A DNA stretch of 64,000 nt from Ruminococcus sp. (lineage in GTDB: Bacteria; Bacillota; Clostridia; Oscillospirales; Ruminococcaceae): positions 3,736 through 67,735 of the forward strand of contig JAHZHC010000019.1 of assembly GCA_019420505.1 (NCBI GenBank), in the 5' to 3' direction. Under the pieces are notes generated by a model that had not been told where the DNA came from, searched no databases, and saw only the letters and a program-made list of their open reading frames with translations. Both the position numbers and the translations under genes were made by a program. Of the stretch, positions 51,924 to 61,114 are shown piece by piece; the stretch's first letter is position 1, and every line of letters begins with the position of its first letter.

Positions 51924-51941
51924 ATATATAAGGAGAACTGA

Positions 51942-53084
51942 ATGTTTACACTTTTGAAACAAGAAGGAAATGCCCGGCGAGGAGAATTCAAAACCGTACA
52001 CGGTACTATTCAGACACCTGTTTTTATGAATGTTGGCACTGCTGCTGCAATTAAGGGCGGTATATCTTCTATAGATCTGGCCAATGATTTAAAGTGCCAG
52101 ATTGAGCTATGCAACACATACCATCTTCATGTCAGACCGGGAGATGATGTAATATACAAAATGGGCGGACTGCACAAATTCATGAATTGGAACAAACCAA
52201 TTCTTACCGACAGCGGCGGATTTCAGGTATTTTCTCTTGCCAAGCTGCGTAGAATAAAAGAAGAGGGAGTATATTTCAATTCGCACGTAGACGGACGCAA
52301 AATTTTTATGGGACCTGAAGAAAGTATGCGTATTCAATCACATCTTGCCTCAACTATTGCCATGGCTTTCGACGAATGCGTTGAAAATCCTGCTGAACAT
52401 TCATATTCAAAGGCATCATGTGAACGTACTACCCGCTGGCTTGAAAGATGCATAACTGAACAAAAAAGGCTAAACGCTTCAGATGATACTATAAACAAAA
52501 ATCAACTTTTATTCGGAATAAATCAAGGCTGTACTTATGATGATCTGCGTGTTGAGCATATGAAAAGAATAAGAGAATTTGATTATTGTTCCGGGTTCGC
52601 TATTGGCGGTCTTGCAGTCGGTGAGCCGACAGAAGTAATGTATCATATAATTGAACAGGTAGAACCTTTTATGCCTAAGCATAAGCCAAGATATCTTATG
52701 GGCGTGGGAACACCTTCCAATATTATTGAGGCTGTTTACAGAGGTATAGATTTCTTTGACTGCGTTATGCCAAGCCGTAACGCAAGACATGCAACGATCT
52801 TCACTTGGAACGGAATTATGCATGCTAAAAATCAACGCTATGAGCTTGATGAAAGACCACTTGATCCTGAATGCGATTGCCCTGCATGCCGTAATTTTTC
52901 GAGAGCATATATTCGTCACCTGTTTAAAGCGGATGAACAGCTTGCTGGCAGGCTGGCTGTTCAGCACAACATTTATTTCTATAATACGCTTATGGAGAAA
53001 ATCAGAGACGCTTTGGACAATGGAACTTTTGAGCAATTCAGAAATAAATACTCTCCTCTTCTTGCTTCAAAACTTGATGACTAA
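51942..53084 (+). CDS. tgt: Queuine tRNA-ribosyltransferase (tRNA-guanine transglycosylase)
   Basis: Tgt swaps guanine-34 of tRNAs with GUN anticodons for preQ1. The 380-residue protein has ILTDSGGFQVFSLAKLRRI with the catalytic Asp near residue 90, GGLAVGEPTEVM, YLMGVGTPSNIIEAV and FDCVMPSRNARH with the nucleophilic Asp. The C-terminal zinc site is CDCPACRNF...H. Operon partner of queA. Confidence 0.97.
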   Translation: MFTLLKQEGNARRGEFKTVHGTIQTPVFMNVGTAAAIKGGISSIDLANDLKCQIELCNTYHLHVRPGDDVIYKMGGLHKFMNWNKPILTDSGGFQVFSLAKLRRIKEEGVYFNSHVDGRKIFMGPEESMRIQSHLASTIAMAFDECVENPAEHSYSKASCERTTRWLERCITEQKRLNASDDTINKNQLLFGINQGCTYDDLRVEHMKRIREFDYCSGFAIGGLAVGEPTEVMYHIIEQVEPFMPKHKPRYLMGVGTPSNIIEAVYRGIDFFDCVMPSRNARHATIFTWNGIMHAKNQRYELDERPLDPECDCPACRNFSRAYIRHLFKADEQLAGRLAVQHNIYFYNTLMEKIRDALDNGTFEQFRNKYSPLLASKLDD

Positions 53085-53102
53085 TCTGAAAGGAATTTAT
53101 CA

Positions 53103-53666
53103 ATGAGACTTACTGAGCTGTTATTACTTGCCGTTGGATTATCCATGGACGCATTTGCCGTATCGGTTACTAATGGATTATGTCTGAAAAAAAGCGGACT
53201 GCGAGCTGCTGCCGCATGCGGCGTATGTTTCGGACTGTTTCAGGGAATAATGCCTACAATAGGATTTGCTCTTGGTAAAACCTTCACAAGTTACATAACA
53301 AGCATTGATCATTACATTGCTTTAATTCTTTTATCTTTTATAGGCGGAAAAATGCTTGTTGACTGTTTAAAAAAAGACGACCAGGATTATGAAACTAAAT
53401 TTTCACTTACATCAGGTCTTTTGCTTGTACAGGGCGTTGCAACCAGTATAGACGCACTGGCGGTAGGAGTAAGCTTCGCCGCTCTTTCTGTCAATATTGT
53501 CAGCGCTGCTGCTTTTATATGCGGTGTTACATTTGCCTTCAGTTTCGCAGGAGTTTTTATCGGAAAAAAATTCGGAACTGTTTTAAACAGCAAGGCACAG
53601 ATCTTCGGAGGACTGATACTTATTGGAATAGGTGTGAAAATATTTGTTGAGCATATGTTTTTTTAA
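53103..53666 (+). CDS. mntP: Manganese efflux pump MntP
   Basis: 187 residues, six transmembrane helices in two related halves. The paired Asp motifs LSMDAFAVSVTNG near residue 14 and TSIDALAVGVSFA near 115 are characteristic of MntP (DUF204). It exports Mn(II). It starts 19 bases after tgt and is likely on the same transcript; no manganese riboswitch is visible before it. Confidence 0.93.
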   Translation: MRLTELLLLAVGLSMDAFAVSVTNGLCLKKSGLRAAAACGVCFGLFQGIMPTIGFALGKTFTSYITSIDHYIALILLSFIGGKMLVDCLKKDDQDYETKFSLTSGLLLVQGVATSIDALAVGVSFAALSVNIVSAAAFICGVTFAFSFAGVFIGKKFGTVLNSKAQIFGGLILIGIGVKIFVEHMFF

Positions 53667-53671
53667 GATAC

Positions 53672-53691
53672 AGGGCACAGAAATGTGCCCT
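53672..53691 (+). terminator. Hairpin after mntP
   Basis: agggcaca-gaaa-tgtgccct, five bases after the stop codon, without a U-run. Confidence 0.45.
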
Positions 53692-53787
53692 AAATTTATT
53701 AATAATTGTGATTATTGTTAATAATAAAGTCATAAATTTATGATATTATATATTAAATTGTTTTTGACACATGTAAAAAGAATCGGA

Positions 53788-54468
53788 ATGATGAATAAAA
53801 TGATAAAGCTTGTAATATTTGATCTCGATGGAACACTTATAAATTCTATATATGATCTTGCCGACGCAGTGAACGAATCTCTTATAACAATGGGATATCC
53901 CATTCATAGTGTGGACAAGTATTATCATTTTGTCGGAAACGGTACGGTTAAACTGTCTGAACGGGCTTTGCCAAAAGATCACAGAAGCGAAACGGAAATC
54001 AAAAAGCTTCATGCTTTTTTTGCAGAAAAATATGAGAAATGCTGTCTTAATAAAACAAAACCTTACGACGGGATTTCAGATGTTATTTATAAATTGAAAA
54101 CTGAACTTGGAGTAAAATGTGCCGTTGCATCAAATAAAACTGATTCTTTTGCCAAATATATTGTCAATAATCTTTTTAAGCATGACTTTTTTGACGCTGT
54201 AATCGGAAAACGTGAAAATGTACCTGCAAAGCCTGATCCTCAAATTATCTATGACATTGTAAATAAATTTGAGGTCAAAATATCTGAAGTTATTGTTGTT
54301 GGAGATTCAGATGTGGACGTACTCACCGCCCATAACGGAAATATCTTCTGCATTGGCTGTGAATGGGGATTCAGGGGAAAAGAAGAACTTAAAAATGCCG
54401 GTGCAGATTTTCTTGCTGAAAAACCGAAAGATATTTTTGATATTATATACAATCTTCAGAATGATTAA
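53788..54468 (+). CDS. HAD-superfamily phosphatase (Gph-like)
   Basis: Several ATGs (53740, 53788, 53791, 53800) are in frame and none has a clear ribosome site; 53788 is my choice. The protein has the HAD nucleophile motif VIFDLDGTLINS, a helical cap, AVASNKTDSFAKYI, KPDPQIIYDI with the conserved Lys, and VVGDSDVDVLTAHN. This order matches phosphoglycolate phosphatase-like enzymes; the true substrate is uncertain. Monocistronic. Confidence 0.85.
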   Translation: MMNKMIKLVIFDLDGTLINSIYDLADAVNESLITMGYPIHSVDKYYHFVGNGTVKLSERALPKDHRSETEIKKLHAFFAEKYEKCCLNKTKPYDGISDVIYKLKTELGVKCAVASNKTDSFAKYIVNNLFKHDFFDAVIGKRENVPAKPDPQIIYDIVNKFEVKISEVIVVGDSDVDVLTAHNGNIFCIGCEWGFRGKEELKNAGADFLAEKPKDIFDIIYNLQND

Positions 54469-54525
54469 TTAATGACAACATCGGGACGGAGTCCCTAATA
54501 TATTTTAGATTCGAGGGAAATCGCA

Positions 54526-56181
54526 ATGAAAGAATTTTACAAAAGATTTGTAAACGAGCAATTTGACAGCAATGGAAATTTAGTTAAATTTGAACTTGAC
54601 CTTAAGGACAATTTTAATTTTTCCTATGATGTTATTGATGAGCTGGCTGAACTTAAACCTGATAAAAAGGCAATCCTTTGGGTTAATGAAAAGGGCGAGG
54701 AACATTCGTTTACATTCAGAGATCTGAAAGAGAAAAGCAATCAGGTTGCCAACATGATGCTTGACCACGGCGTAAAAAAGGGAGATATGGTTATGTCTGT
54801 TCTAAAGCGCCACTATGAATATTGGTTTCTGGCTTATGGATTGATGAAAATCGGAGCAATTCTGATTCCTGCAACAAATCAGCTTATGAAGAAGGATTTC
54901 ACATATCGTTTCAAAGCGGCTGATGTCAAGTATATTGTTGCAACGGGTGAGGATAAGGTTTCTGAGCATATCGACAGCGCTCTTGAAGAATATGACGGAA
55001 TGATTGAAAAATTCATTACTCATGGCAGTGTTGACGGCTGGACAGATTTTTTAAGTGAAATTAATAAATATCCTAAAACACTTGAAAGAATTGAAACTCA
55101 TGTTGACGAACCGATGCTTCTGTATTTTAGTTCGGGAACTACGGGTTATCCTAAAATGGTCCTGCACAGATATTCTCTTGCAGCGGCTCATATTATTACC
55201 GCAAAGCATTGGCATCATCTTGATGAAAATTCACTTCATCTTACAATTTCAGAAAGCGGTTGGGCAAAATGTGCATGGGGAAAAATGTTCGGCCAGTTTA
55301 TTTGCGGTGCAACAACGTTTATTTATGATTTTGACCGTTTTATACCTGCAAATGTTCTTAAAATAATACAGGACTACAAGCTGACTTCATTCTGTGCTCC
55401 TCCGACAATGTATAGATTTTTTATTAAAGAAGGCCTTGAAAATTATGATTTGTCTTCACTTAAATACAGCTGCATAGCAGGAGAAGCCCTTAACCCCGAA
55501 GTATATAATAAATGGTATGAATACACAGGACTTAAATTAATGGAAGGCTTCGGCCAGACCGAAACTGCCGTTATTGTCGGAAATCTTTATGGCATGGAGC
55601 CTAAGCCGGGTTCAATGGGAAAACCTACTCCGTTATATAATGTTGAGATTGTCAATGAAAAAGGAGAACCGGTTAAAACAGGAGAAACAGGCGAAATTGT
55701 TATTTTTGCCGAACGGGGAAAACATCCTGCACTTTTCAAAGAATACTACAGAAATCCAGCTGAAAATAATCATGCATGGCGTTTGGGCATGTATCACACA
55801 GGAGATACTGCATATAAGGATGACGACGGGTATTACTGGTATGTGGGAAGAACTGATGACCTGATTAAAGCATCCGGTTATCGAATCGGACCTTTTGAAA
55901 TAGAAAGTATTCTAATGGAACATCCGTCTGTGCTTGAATGTGCTATTACAGCCGCAGATGATCCGATAAGAGGAAAGGTCGTAAAGGCAACTATTGTTCT
56001 GACTAAAGACTATAAGGATAAAGCAGGTGACGCTTTGGTAAAAGAATTACAATCATATGTAAAGAAATCAACTGCTCCTTACAAATATCCGAGAATTGTA
56101 GAATTTGTGGATGAGCTTCCTAAAACAATCAGCGGAAAAATCAGACGTGTTGAGATAAGAGAAAACGATTCAAAAAAATAA
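54526..56181 (+). CDS. AMP-forming acyl-CoA synthetase (medium/short-chain type)
   Basis: The 551-residue protein activates a carboxylic acid via an acyl-adenylate. Motifs are the P-loop YFSSGTTGYPKMVLH near residue 200, EGFGQTETAV near 345, the hinge YHTGDTAYKDDDGYYWYVGRTDD (core YHTGDTAYKDDDG), and the C-terminal catalytic Lys in PKTISGKIRR. The spacing and WAKCAWGKMFGQF segment resemble medium-chain acyl-CoA ligases of the ACSM group. Substrate could be propionate, butyrate or branched acids. A terminator hairpin follows at about 56187-56224. Confidence 0.88.
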   Translation: MKEFYKRFVNEQFDSNGNLVKFELDLKDNFNFSYDVIDELAELKPDKKAILWVNEKGEEHSFTFRDLKEKSNQVANMMLDHGVKKGDMVMSVLKRHYEYWFLAYGLMKIGAILIPATNQLMKKDFTYRFKAADVKYIVATGEDKVSEHIDSALEEYDGMIEKFITHGSVDGWTDFLSEINKYPKTLERIETHVDEPMLLYFSSGTTGYPKMVLHRYSLAAAHIITAKHWHHLDENSLHLTISESGWAKCAWGKMFGQFICGATTFIYDFDRFIPANVLKIIQDYKLTSFCAPPTMYRFFIKEGLENYDLSSLKYSCIAGEALNPEVYNKWYEYTGLKLMEGFGQTETAVIVGNLYGMEPKPGSMGKPTPLYNVEIVNEKGEPVKTGETGEIVIFAERGKHPALFKEYYRNPAENNHAWRLGMYHTGDTAYKDDDGYYWYVGRTDDLIKASGYRIGPFEIESILMEHPSVLECAITAADDPIRGKVVKATIVLTKDYKDKAGDALVKELQSYVKKSTAPYKYPRIVEFVDELPKTISGKIRRVEIRENDSKK

Positions 56182-56186
56182 TTTTC

Positions 56187-56224
56187 AACAGGACTGACAG
56201 ATTTTGTTCAGTCCTGTTTTTTAA
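56187..56224 (+). terminator. Intrinsic terminator after the acyl-CoA synthetase gene
   Basis: aacaggactga...tcagtcctgtt followed by ttttaac. Confidence 0.8.
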
Positions 56225-56250
56225 CTTTTATATGATATTGAGGTGACCAT

Positions 56251-56871
56251 ATGCTTCTGTATGAATATCCGCCAAAGCTTGACGTTCACGGAAAACAGAA
56301 AAAAGCTATACATGATTTGAACGAACACCATAAAATGCGCAGAAACATGTTTAAAAACCTTATTCTTGCCGGTATTATTTTTGTTATAGGATTTTTTGTG
56401 AATGTAATTATTATTAAGGTTTTGTTATGGATAATCGCTCTCGGAAATGCTCTGACCGGTCTTTTACTTTATAATGTATCTGCACTTTCAAGAGACACCA
56501 GTCTTTATACAAGGATTTATGATGACAGACTCGAACACTGTCAAGGCAATGCTATATCAAAAAAGCACACTAACGTCATATTATATTATTCTGATATTAC
56601 AAAATCATATCAGAATAACCATGGGGATCTAATTGTGCATTTGAAAGACGGATTTAAAAGCACTGCTGAAACAAAGACAAAAAAAAGCAAAGAAAACGCT
56701 GTAACAGAAAATAATATACTTAAACTGAAATTTCAGGACACAAAAGCAAAATTGTATCTAATTGATAACTTATATGAAAAAATAAAGTATCCTCATAAGG
56801 AATATAATATTATTGATGATGAACAAGATGAGGACGATAAATGGGATCCGCTTCACAAGCATGGGCTATAA
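56251..56871 (+). CDS. Membrane protein with a possible bacterial PH-like domain, unknown function
   Basis: 206 residues from ATG 56251 with tgaggtga. Two adjacent transmembrane helices lie around residues 36-78. The following segment, TRIYDDRLEHCQGNAISKKHTNVILYYSDI (ends cited TRIYDDRLEH and VILYYSDI), resembles YcxB/bPH-type domains. The C-terminal end is acidic (IIDDEQDEDDKWD). No partner is obvious; the next feature is the pheS leader. Confidence 0.65.
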   Translation: MLLYEYPPKLDVHGKQKKAIHDLNEHHKMRRNMFKNLILAGIIFVIGFFVNVIIIKVLLWIIALGNALTGLLLYNVSALSRDTSLYTRIYDDRLEHCQGNAISKKHTNVILYYSDITKSYQNNHGDLIVHLKDGFKSTAETKTKKSKENAVTENNILKLKFQDTKAKLYLIDNLYEKIKYPHKEYNIIDDEQDEDDKWDPLHKHGL

Positions 56872-56895
56872 ATGTAAACTTTTTGTTAACCGCTC

Positions 56896-56924
56896 TTGAA
56901 ATTGAATAATAAATATGTTATAAT
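56896..56924 (+). promoter_or_regulatory. Promoter for pheST
   Basis: TTGAAA (56896-56901), 17-bp spacer, TATAAT (56919-56924). Confidence 0.7.
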
Positions 56925-56931
56925 TTAGTTA

Positions 56932-57183
56932 AACACTATGACCAAGAGAGTAAGCAGCTCACATGATTTCCAGAGAAAAAGGCAGCGTATTCCTATACGT
57001 TTTCTGAAAGCCGTTTTATTTCAAATGCTGCTGAAGTTCACTTGCGAGTGGTTGTACTGAAATAATAAGTAAGTGCAAACGTAAATCTGCGTTAAGGATG
57101 CGGGAGTGATGGCTCTCTGACTAATAAGGTGGTTAAAGCAAGATTTTGTCTTGTCCTGATTAGTTCAGGACAGGGCTTTTTTT
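56932..57183 (+). promoter_or_regulatory. T-box leader controlling pheS-pheT
   Basis: The leader contains a Stem I region with the agagagtaagcagctc start, a probable specifier UUC in gctgaagttcacttgcg (Phe codon, at about 57031-57033), and the T-box sequence aaggtggttaaagcaag at 57126-57142 whose tggt pairs with uncharged tRNA ends. A terminator, tgtcctga-ttag-ttcaggaca then gggcttttttt, follows at 57152-57183. Uncharged tRNA-Phe would prevent termination. The downstream pheS-pheT genes agree. Confidence 0.93.
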
Positions 57184-57215
57184 ATGGCAAAACATACGAA
57201 AGGATTGAATTAATA

Positions 57216-58235
57216 ATGAAAGAACAGCTTAAAAGTATTGAGATCCGTGCTAAGGAAGAGCTTAAGAAAATTTCAGACCCTAAGCTTTTAGAGGATTTCA
57301 GAGTCAGATTTTTAGGCAAGAAAAGTGAAATTTCATCTATTTTAAAACAAATGGGTAAGCTTTCTCCTGAAGAAAGACCTGTTATGGGACAGCTCGCTAA
57401 CAGTATTCGCTCAGATATTGAAAATGCTATTGCTGAAAGAAGCAGCGCTCTTAAATCCGAAATGGCAAAGTTACGGCTTGCAGAAGAAACAATTGATGTA
57501 ACTCTGCCGGGAACTGCACAAAAAATCGGAAGACCTCACCCACTAAATGCAGTACTTGAAGAAGTGGAAGAAGTATTCTTAGGAATGGGATTTGACATTG
57601 TTGAAGGACCTGAGGTTGAAACTGATCATTACTGCTTTGAAGCACTTAACATGCCGAAGCATCATCCTGCAAGGGATACTCAGGATACTTTCTATATTAA
57701 TGATAATGTTGTACTCAGGACCCAGACTTCCAGCGTTCAGATAAGAACAATGGAAAAGATGAAACCGCCTATCAGAATCATTTCCCCGGGCCGTGTTTAT
57801 CGTTCTGATGCTGTTGACGCAACTCATTCACCATTATTCCATCAAATTGAGGGACTTGTAATAGATAAAGGAATTACTATGAGTGACTTGAAAGGTACAC
57901 TTGAACTTCTCATGAAACGGCTTTACGGTGAAAATGCAAAAATCAGATTAAGACCTCACCACTTCCCTTACACAGAGCCATCTGCCGAAGTTGATCTTAT
58001 GTGTTTCAACTGCCAAGGTAAAGGCTGTTCAATGTGCAAGGGCGAAGGTTATGTTGAACTTCTGGGTTCAGGTATGGTTCACCCAAAGGTTCTTGAAGGC
58101 TGCGGAATAGACCCTGAAATTTACAGCGGTTTTGCTTTCGGAATCGGTCTTGAAAGAATAACTATGGGAAGATACAGCATTAATGATATGCGTCTGCTTT
58201 ATGAAAACGATATGAGATTCTTAGGTCAGTTTTAA
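57216..58235 (+). CDS. pheS: Phenylalanyl-tRNA synthetase alpha subunit
   Basis: ATG 57216 follows aaagga; the frame upstream runs into the T-box. The 339-residue protein has an N-terminal coiled coil, then class II catalytic motifs: GRPHPLNAV, EGPEVETDHYCFEALNMP (start cited EGPEVETDHY), HPARDTQDTFYI, RVYRSDAVDATHSPLFHQIEG (motif 2, start RVYRSDAVDATHS) and GFAFGIGLERITM (motif 3). It forms the alpha2-beta2 enzyme with PheT. Confidence 0.98.
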   Translation: MKEQLKSIEIRAKEELKKISDPKLLEDFRVRFLGKKSEISSILKQMGKLSPEERPVMGQLANSIRSDIENAIAERSSALKSEMAKLRLAEETIDVTLPGTAQKIGRPHPLNAVLEEVEEVFLGMGFDIVEGPEVETDHYCFEALNMPKHHPARDTQDTFYINDNVVLRTQTSSVQIRTMEKMKPPIRIISPGRVYRSDAVDATHSPLFHQIEGLVIDKGITMSDLKGTLELLMKRLYGENAKIRLRPHHFPYTEPSAEVDLMCFNCQGKGCSMCKGEGYVELLGSGMVHPKVLEGCGIDPEIYSGFAFGIGLERITMGRYSINDMRLLYENDMRFLGQF

Positions 58236-58256
58236 TTATTGGGGAGGTATTGAATT

Positions 58257-60671
58257 ATGGATTTGTCAATGAAATGGCTTGCAGATTATGTAGACTGCAA
58301 TTGTGATATAAAAACATTTTGTGCCGATATGACAATGTCGGGTTCAAAGGTGGAATGCTATGAACATGAGGGCGACTATCTTTCAAATGTAGTTGTAGGT
58401 AAGATTCTTTCTGTTATACCGCATCCTGATTCAGATCATATGGTTATTACTCAGGTGGACGTAGGCGAAGATGAAGCTGTTCAGATTGTAACGGGCGCTC
58501 AAAATGTAAAAGAAGGCGATTTTGTTCCTGTGGCTAAACACAAATCAACTGTTCTTCATGACGGAAAGCCTGTAAAGATTACCAAAGGAAAGCTCAGAGG
58601 TGTTGCATCAAACGGAATGCTTTGCTCTCTCGGTGAACTTGGACTTACAGTAAATGATTTTCCTTATGCAATTGAAGACGGCATATTTATTCTTGGAGAT
58701 GACTGCGACAAGACTATAGGCTTGGATATAAAAAAAGCTATTGGCTTTGATGATACAAAGGTTGAATTTGAAATTACTTCAAACAGACCTGATTGTATGT
58801 CTGTAATCGGACTTGCCCGTGAAGCTGCTGCCACTTTCAATGTGCCCCTTAATGTTAATAAACCTGAATTTAAAGGGATAGACGGTAATATTAATGATAT
58901 ACTTTCAGTTAAGGTTGAAAATAAAGAGCTTTGCCCGAGATACATGGCAGGTATAGTGAAGAATGTCAGAATTAAATCTTCGCCACGCTGGCTAAGGGAA
59001 AGACTCCGTGCCTGCGGAGTTCGTCCGATCAACAATTTTGTCGATATCACAAATTTTGTTATGCTTGAATACGGTCATCCGATGCATGCATTTGATTTAC
59101 GTTATGTTGACGACGCTTCAATAATTATAAGAAATGCAAAACCAAAAGAGAAAATTACTACTCTTGACGGAATTGAACGTGAGCTCTCTGAAGAAATGCT
59201 TGTAATTGCTGATGCAAATAAGCCTGTGGCTGTTGCAGGAGTTATGGGCGGAGAATACAGCGGTATTATGGATGATACAACCACTGTAGTATTTGAATCT
59301 GCCTGCTTTGACGGCGCTTCTGTAAGAACTACAGCTAAAAAGCTCGGTATGAGAACTGAGGCTTCATCACGATATGAAAAAGGTCTTAATCCTAACAACT
59401 CATATGACGCTTTAATGAGAGCTTTTCAGCTTGTTGAAGAACTTGACGCAGGAGATGTAATTAAAACATTTATTGACGCTGATAACTGTGATAAGGAACA
59501 CAAAACAGTTGATTTTGACGCTCAATGGATCAACAGCTTCCTTGGAACAGACATTTCAGAAAGCCAAATGATTGAATATCTTACCCGACTTGGATTTGAG
59601 GTAAAGGACGGAAAGGTTGTTTCGCCTTATTACAGAATTGATATTGAATGCAAGGCTGATATCGCTGAAGAAATCGCAAGAATATATGGATATAACAATA
59701 TACCAAGCACAATTATCAGCGGAGTAGCTCAGGCTCAGAGAACACCTAAACAAAAATTTGAAAAGAAGATCAAAAACGCTATGTTATCAATGGGAGTTAA
59801 TGAAATTTCAACATTCTCATTTATTTCTCCAAAATATTTTGACAAAATAAATCTTCCAAAGGATTCAAAGCTTAGAAACACTGTTACAATCACTAATCCT
59901 CTCGGTGAAGATACAAGCGTTATGAGAACCACAATATTACCGTCAATCTGCGAAGTTCTATCAAGAAACTACAATTTCAGAAATTCTGAATGTGCTGTAT
60001 TTGAACTTGGCAATGAATATATTCCGGTTGAGGGTGAAATACTTCCTGTTGAACCGCTGAGATTAGGAATTGGAATGTACAATACTGACAACAGCATTGA
60101 TTTTTATGCACTTAAAGGAATTATCGAAGGAATACTTGATAAAGCCGGTATTGCTGAATTTGATATTGAACGTGCTGAAGCAGGAAGCGGATTTGATGAA
60201 ATATCAGCATTCCATCCGGGAAGAGTTGCTGTTATTAAGATTGACAATAAAGAGATCGGTATTTTCGGTGAACTTCATCCTGATGTATTGGAAAACTATT
60301 CAATAGGTACAAGAGCTTACGCCGCTAAAATCAATATTCCTGAACTTATGGATAAATCTAATACAGATAAAAAGTATAGACCTCTTCCGAAATTCCCGGC
60401 TACAACAAGAGATATCTCCGTTGTCTGTGACGACTCTGTTCCTGCTGCTCAAATTGAAAAAGCAATAAAAAGTGCTGTAGGCGGAATTCTCGAAAAAATA
60501 ACACTTTTTGACGTTTACAAAGGAAAACAAATAGAAGCAGGCAAAAAATCGGTTTCTTATTCAATTTCCATGAGATCTCATGACGGAACACTTACTGACG
60601 AACAGGCTGATAAGGCTATGGAAAAGGTTTTAAAAGCACTTTCGGCAATGAACATTAGCCTCAGAATGTAA
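58257..60671 (+). CDS. pheT: Phenylalanyl-tRNA synthetase beta subunit
   Basis: 804 residues. N-terminal EMAP/OB tRNA-binding domain (VVVGKILSVIPHPDSDHM..., residues about 40-150), the B3/B4 editing region (GVMGGEYSGI, SSRYEKGL), the B5 domain (DIAEEIARIYGYNNIP), a class II-like core, and the C-terminal ferredoxin-like anticodon-binding domain ending KVLKALSAMNISLRM. Starts 21 bases after pheS with a strong ggggagg site. Confidence 0.98.
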   Translation: MDLSMKWLADYVDCNCDIKTFCADMTMSGSKVECYEHEGDYLSNVVVGKILSVIPHPDSDHMVITQVDVGEDEAVQIVTGAQNVKEGDFVPVAKHKSTVLHDGKPVKITKGKLRGVASNGMLCSLGELGLTVNDFPYAIEDGIFILGDDCDKTIGLDIKKAIGFDDTKVEFEITSNRPDCMSVIGLAREAAATFNVPLNVNKPEFKGIDGNINDILSVKVENKELCPRYMAGIVKNVRIKSSPRWLRERLRACGVRPINNFVDITNFVMLEYGHPMHAFDLRYVDDASIIIRNAKPKEKITTLDGIERELSEEMLVIADANKPVAVAGVMGGEYSGIMDDTTTVVFESACFDGASVRTTAKKLGMRTEASSRYEKGLNPNNSYDALMRAFQLVEELDAGDVIKTFIDADNCDKEHKTVDFDAQWINSFLGTDISESQMIEYLTRLGFEVKDGKVVSPYYRIDIECKADIAEEIARIYGYNNIPSTIISGVAQAQRTPKQKFEKKIKNAMLSMGVNEISTFSFISPKYFDKINLPKDSKLRNTVTITNPLGEDTSVMRTTILPSICEVLSRNYNFRNSECAVFELGNEYIPVEGEILPVEPLRLGIGMYNTDNSIDFYALKGIIEGILDKAGIAEFDIERAEAGSGFDEISAFHPGRVAVIKIDNKEIGIFGELHPDVLENYSIGTRAYAAKINIPELMDKSNTDKKYRPLPKFPATTRDISVVCDDSVPAAQIEKAIKSAVGGILEKITLFDVYKGKQIEAGKKSVSYSISMRSHDGTLTDEQADKAMEKVLKALSAMNISLRM

Positions 60672-60720
60672 AAAATCATTCAACAAGTTTATGCAAATTT
60701 AATAAACTTCAAAAAAACAC

Positions 60721-60749
60721 TTGTTATTTTTAACTTTATAGGTTATAAT
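60721..60749 (+). promoter_or_regulatory. Probable promoter for ireB
   Basis: TTGTTA (60721-60726), 17-bp spacer, TATAAT (60744-60749), about 48 bp before the start codon. Confidence 0.5.
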
Positions 60750-60796
60750 AATTATACAATAATTTTCAAAGAATTTATGTAAGGGAGTTGAGCTTT

Positions 60797-61042
60797 ATGC
60801 ACGAACAGACTATGGAATTTTCAGTTGCACGTGATAAGGACAGTGAGCTGAAGAGAAACTTAACAATTATTTATGACGCTTTAAAAGAAAAGGGCTACAA
60901 CCCCATCAATCAAATAGTAGGTTATATTCTTTCAGAAGATCCTACTTACATAACAACGTATAATAACGCACGAAGCTTGATTCGTCACATAGACAGAGAT
61001 GAGCTTTTACAGGAGCTTGTTAAAGCTTATCTGCAGGCATAA
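60797..61042 (+). CDS. IreB-family regulatory phosphoprotein (UPF0297)
   Basis: ATG 60797 follows gggag. The 81-residue protein is a close match to IreB: YDALKEKGYNPINQIVGYILSEDP, with only its first part cited here, then TYNNARSLIRHIDRDELLQELVKAYL. In Enterococcus, IreB is phosphorylated by the Ser/Thr kinase IreK on N-terminal threonines; the Thr in MHEQTMEF could correspond. It usually precedes yrrK/ruvX, which is not next to it here. Its own promoter and terminator make it monocistronic. Confidence 0.93.
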   Translation: MHEQTMEFSVARDKDSELKRNLTIIYDALKEKGYNPINQIVGYILSEDPTYITTYNNARSLIRHIDRDELLQELVKAYLQA

Positions 61043-61049
61043 AAAATTG

Positions 61050-61084
61050 GCAGAAAGTAATTTTACTTTCTGCCTTTCTTTTTA
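61050..61084 (+). terminator. Intrinsic terminator after ireB
   Basis: ggcagaaagta-attt-tactttctgcc followed by tttcttttt. Confidence 0.85.
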
Positions 61085-61114
61085 CTTGTAAATAATCATT
61101 GGAGAGTGATTTTT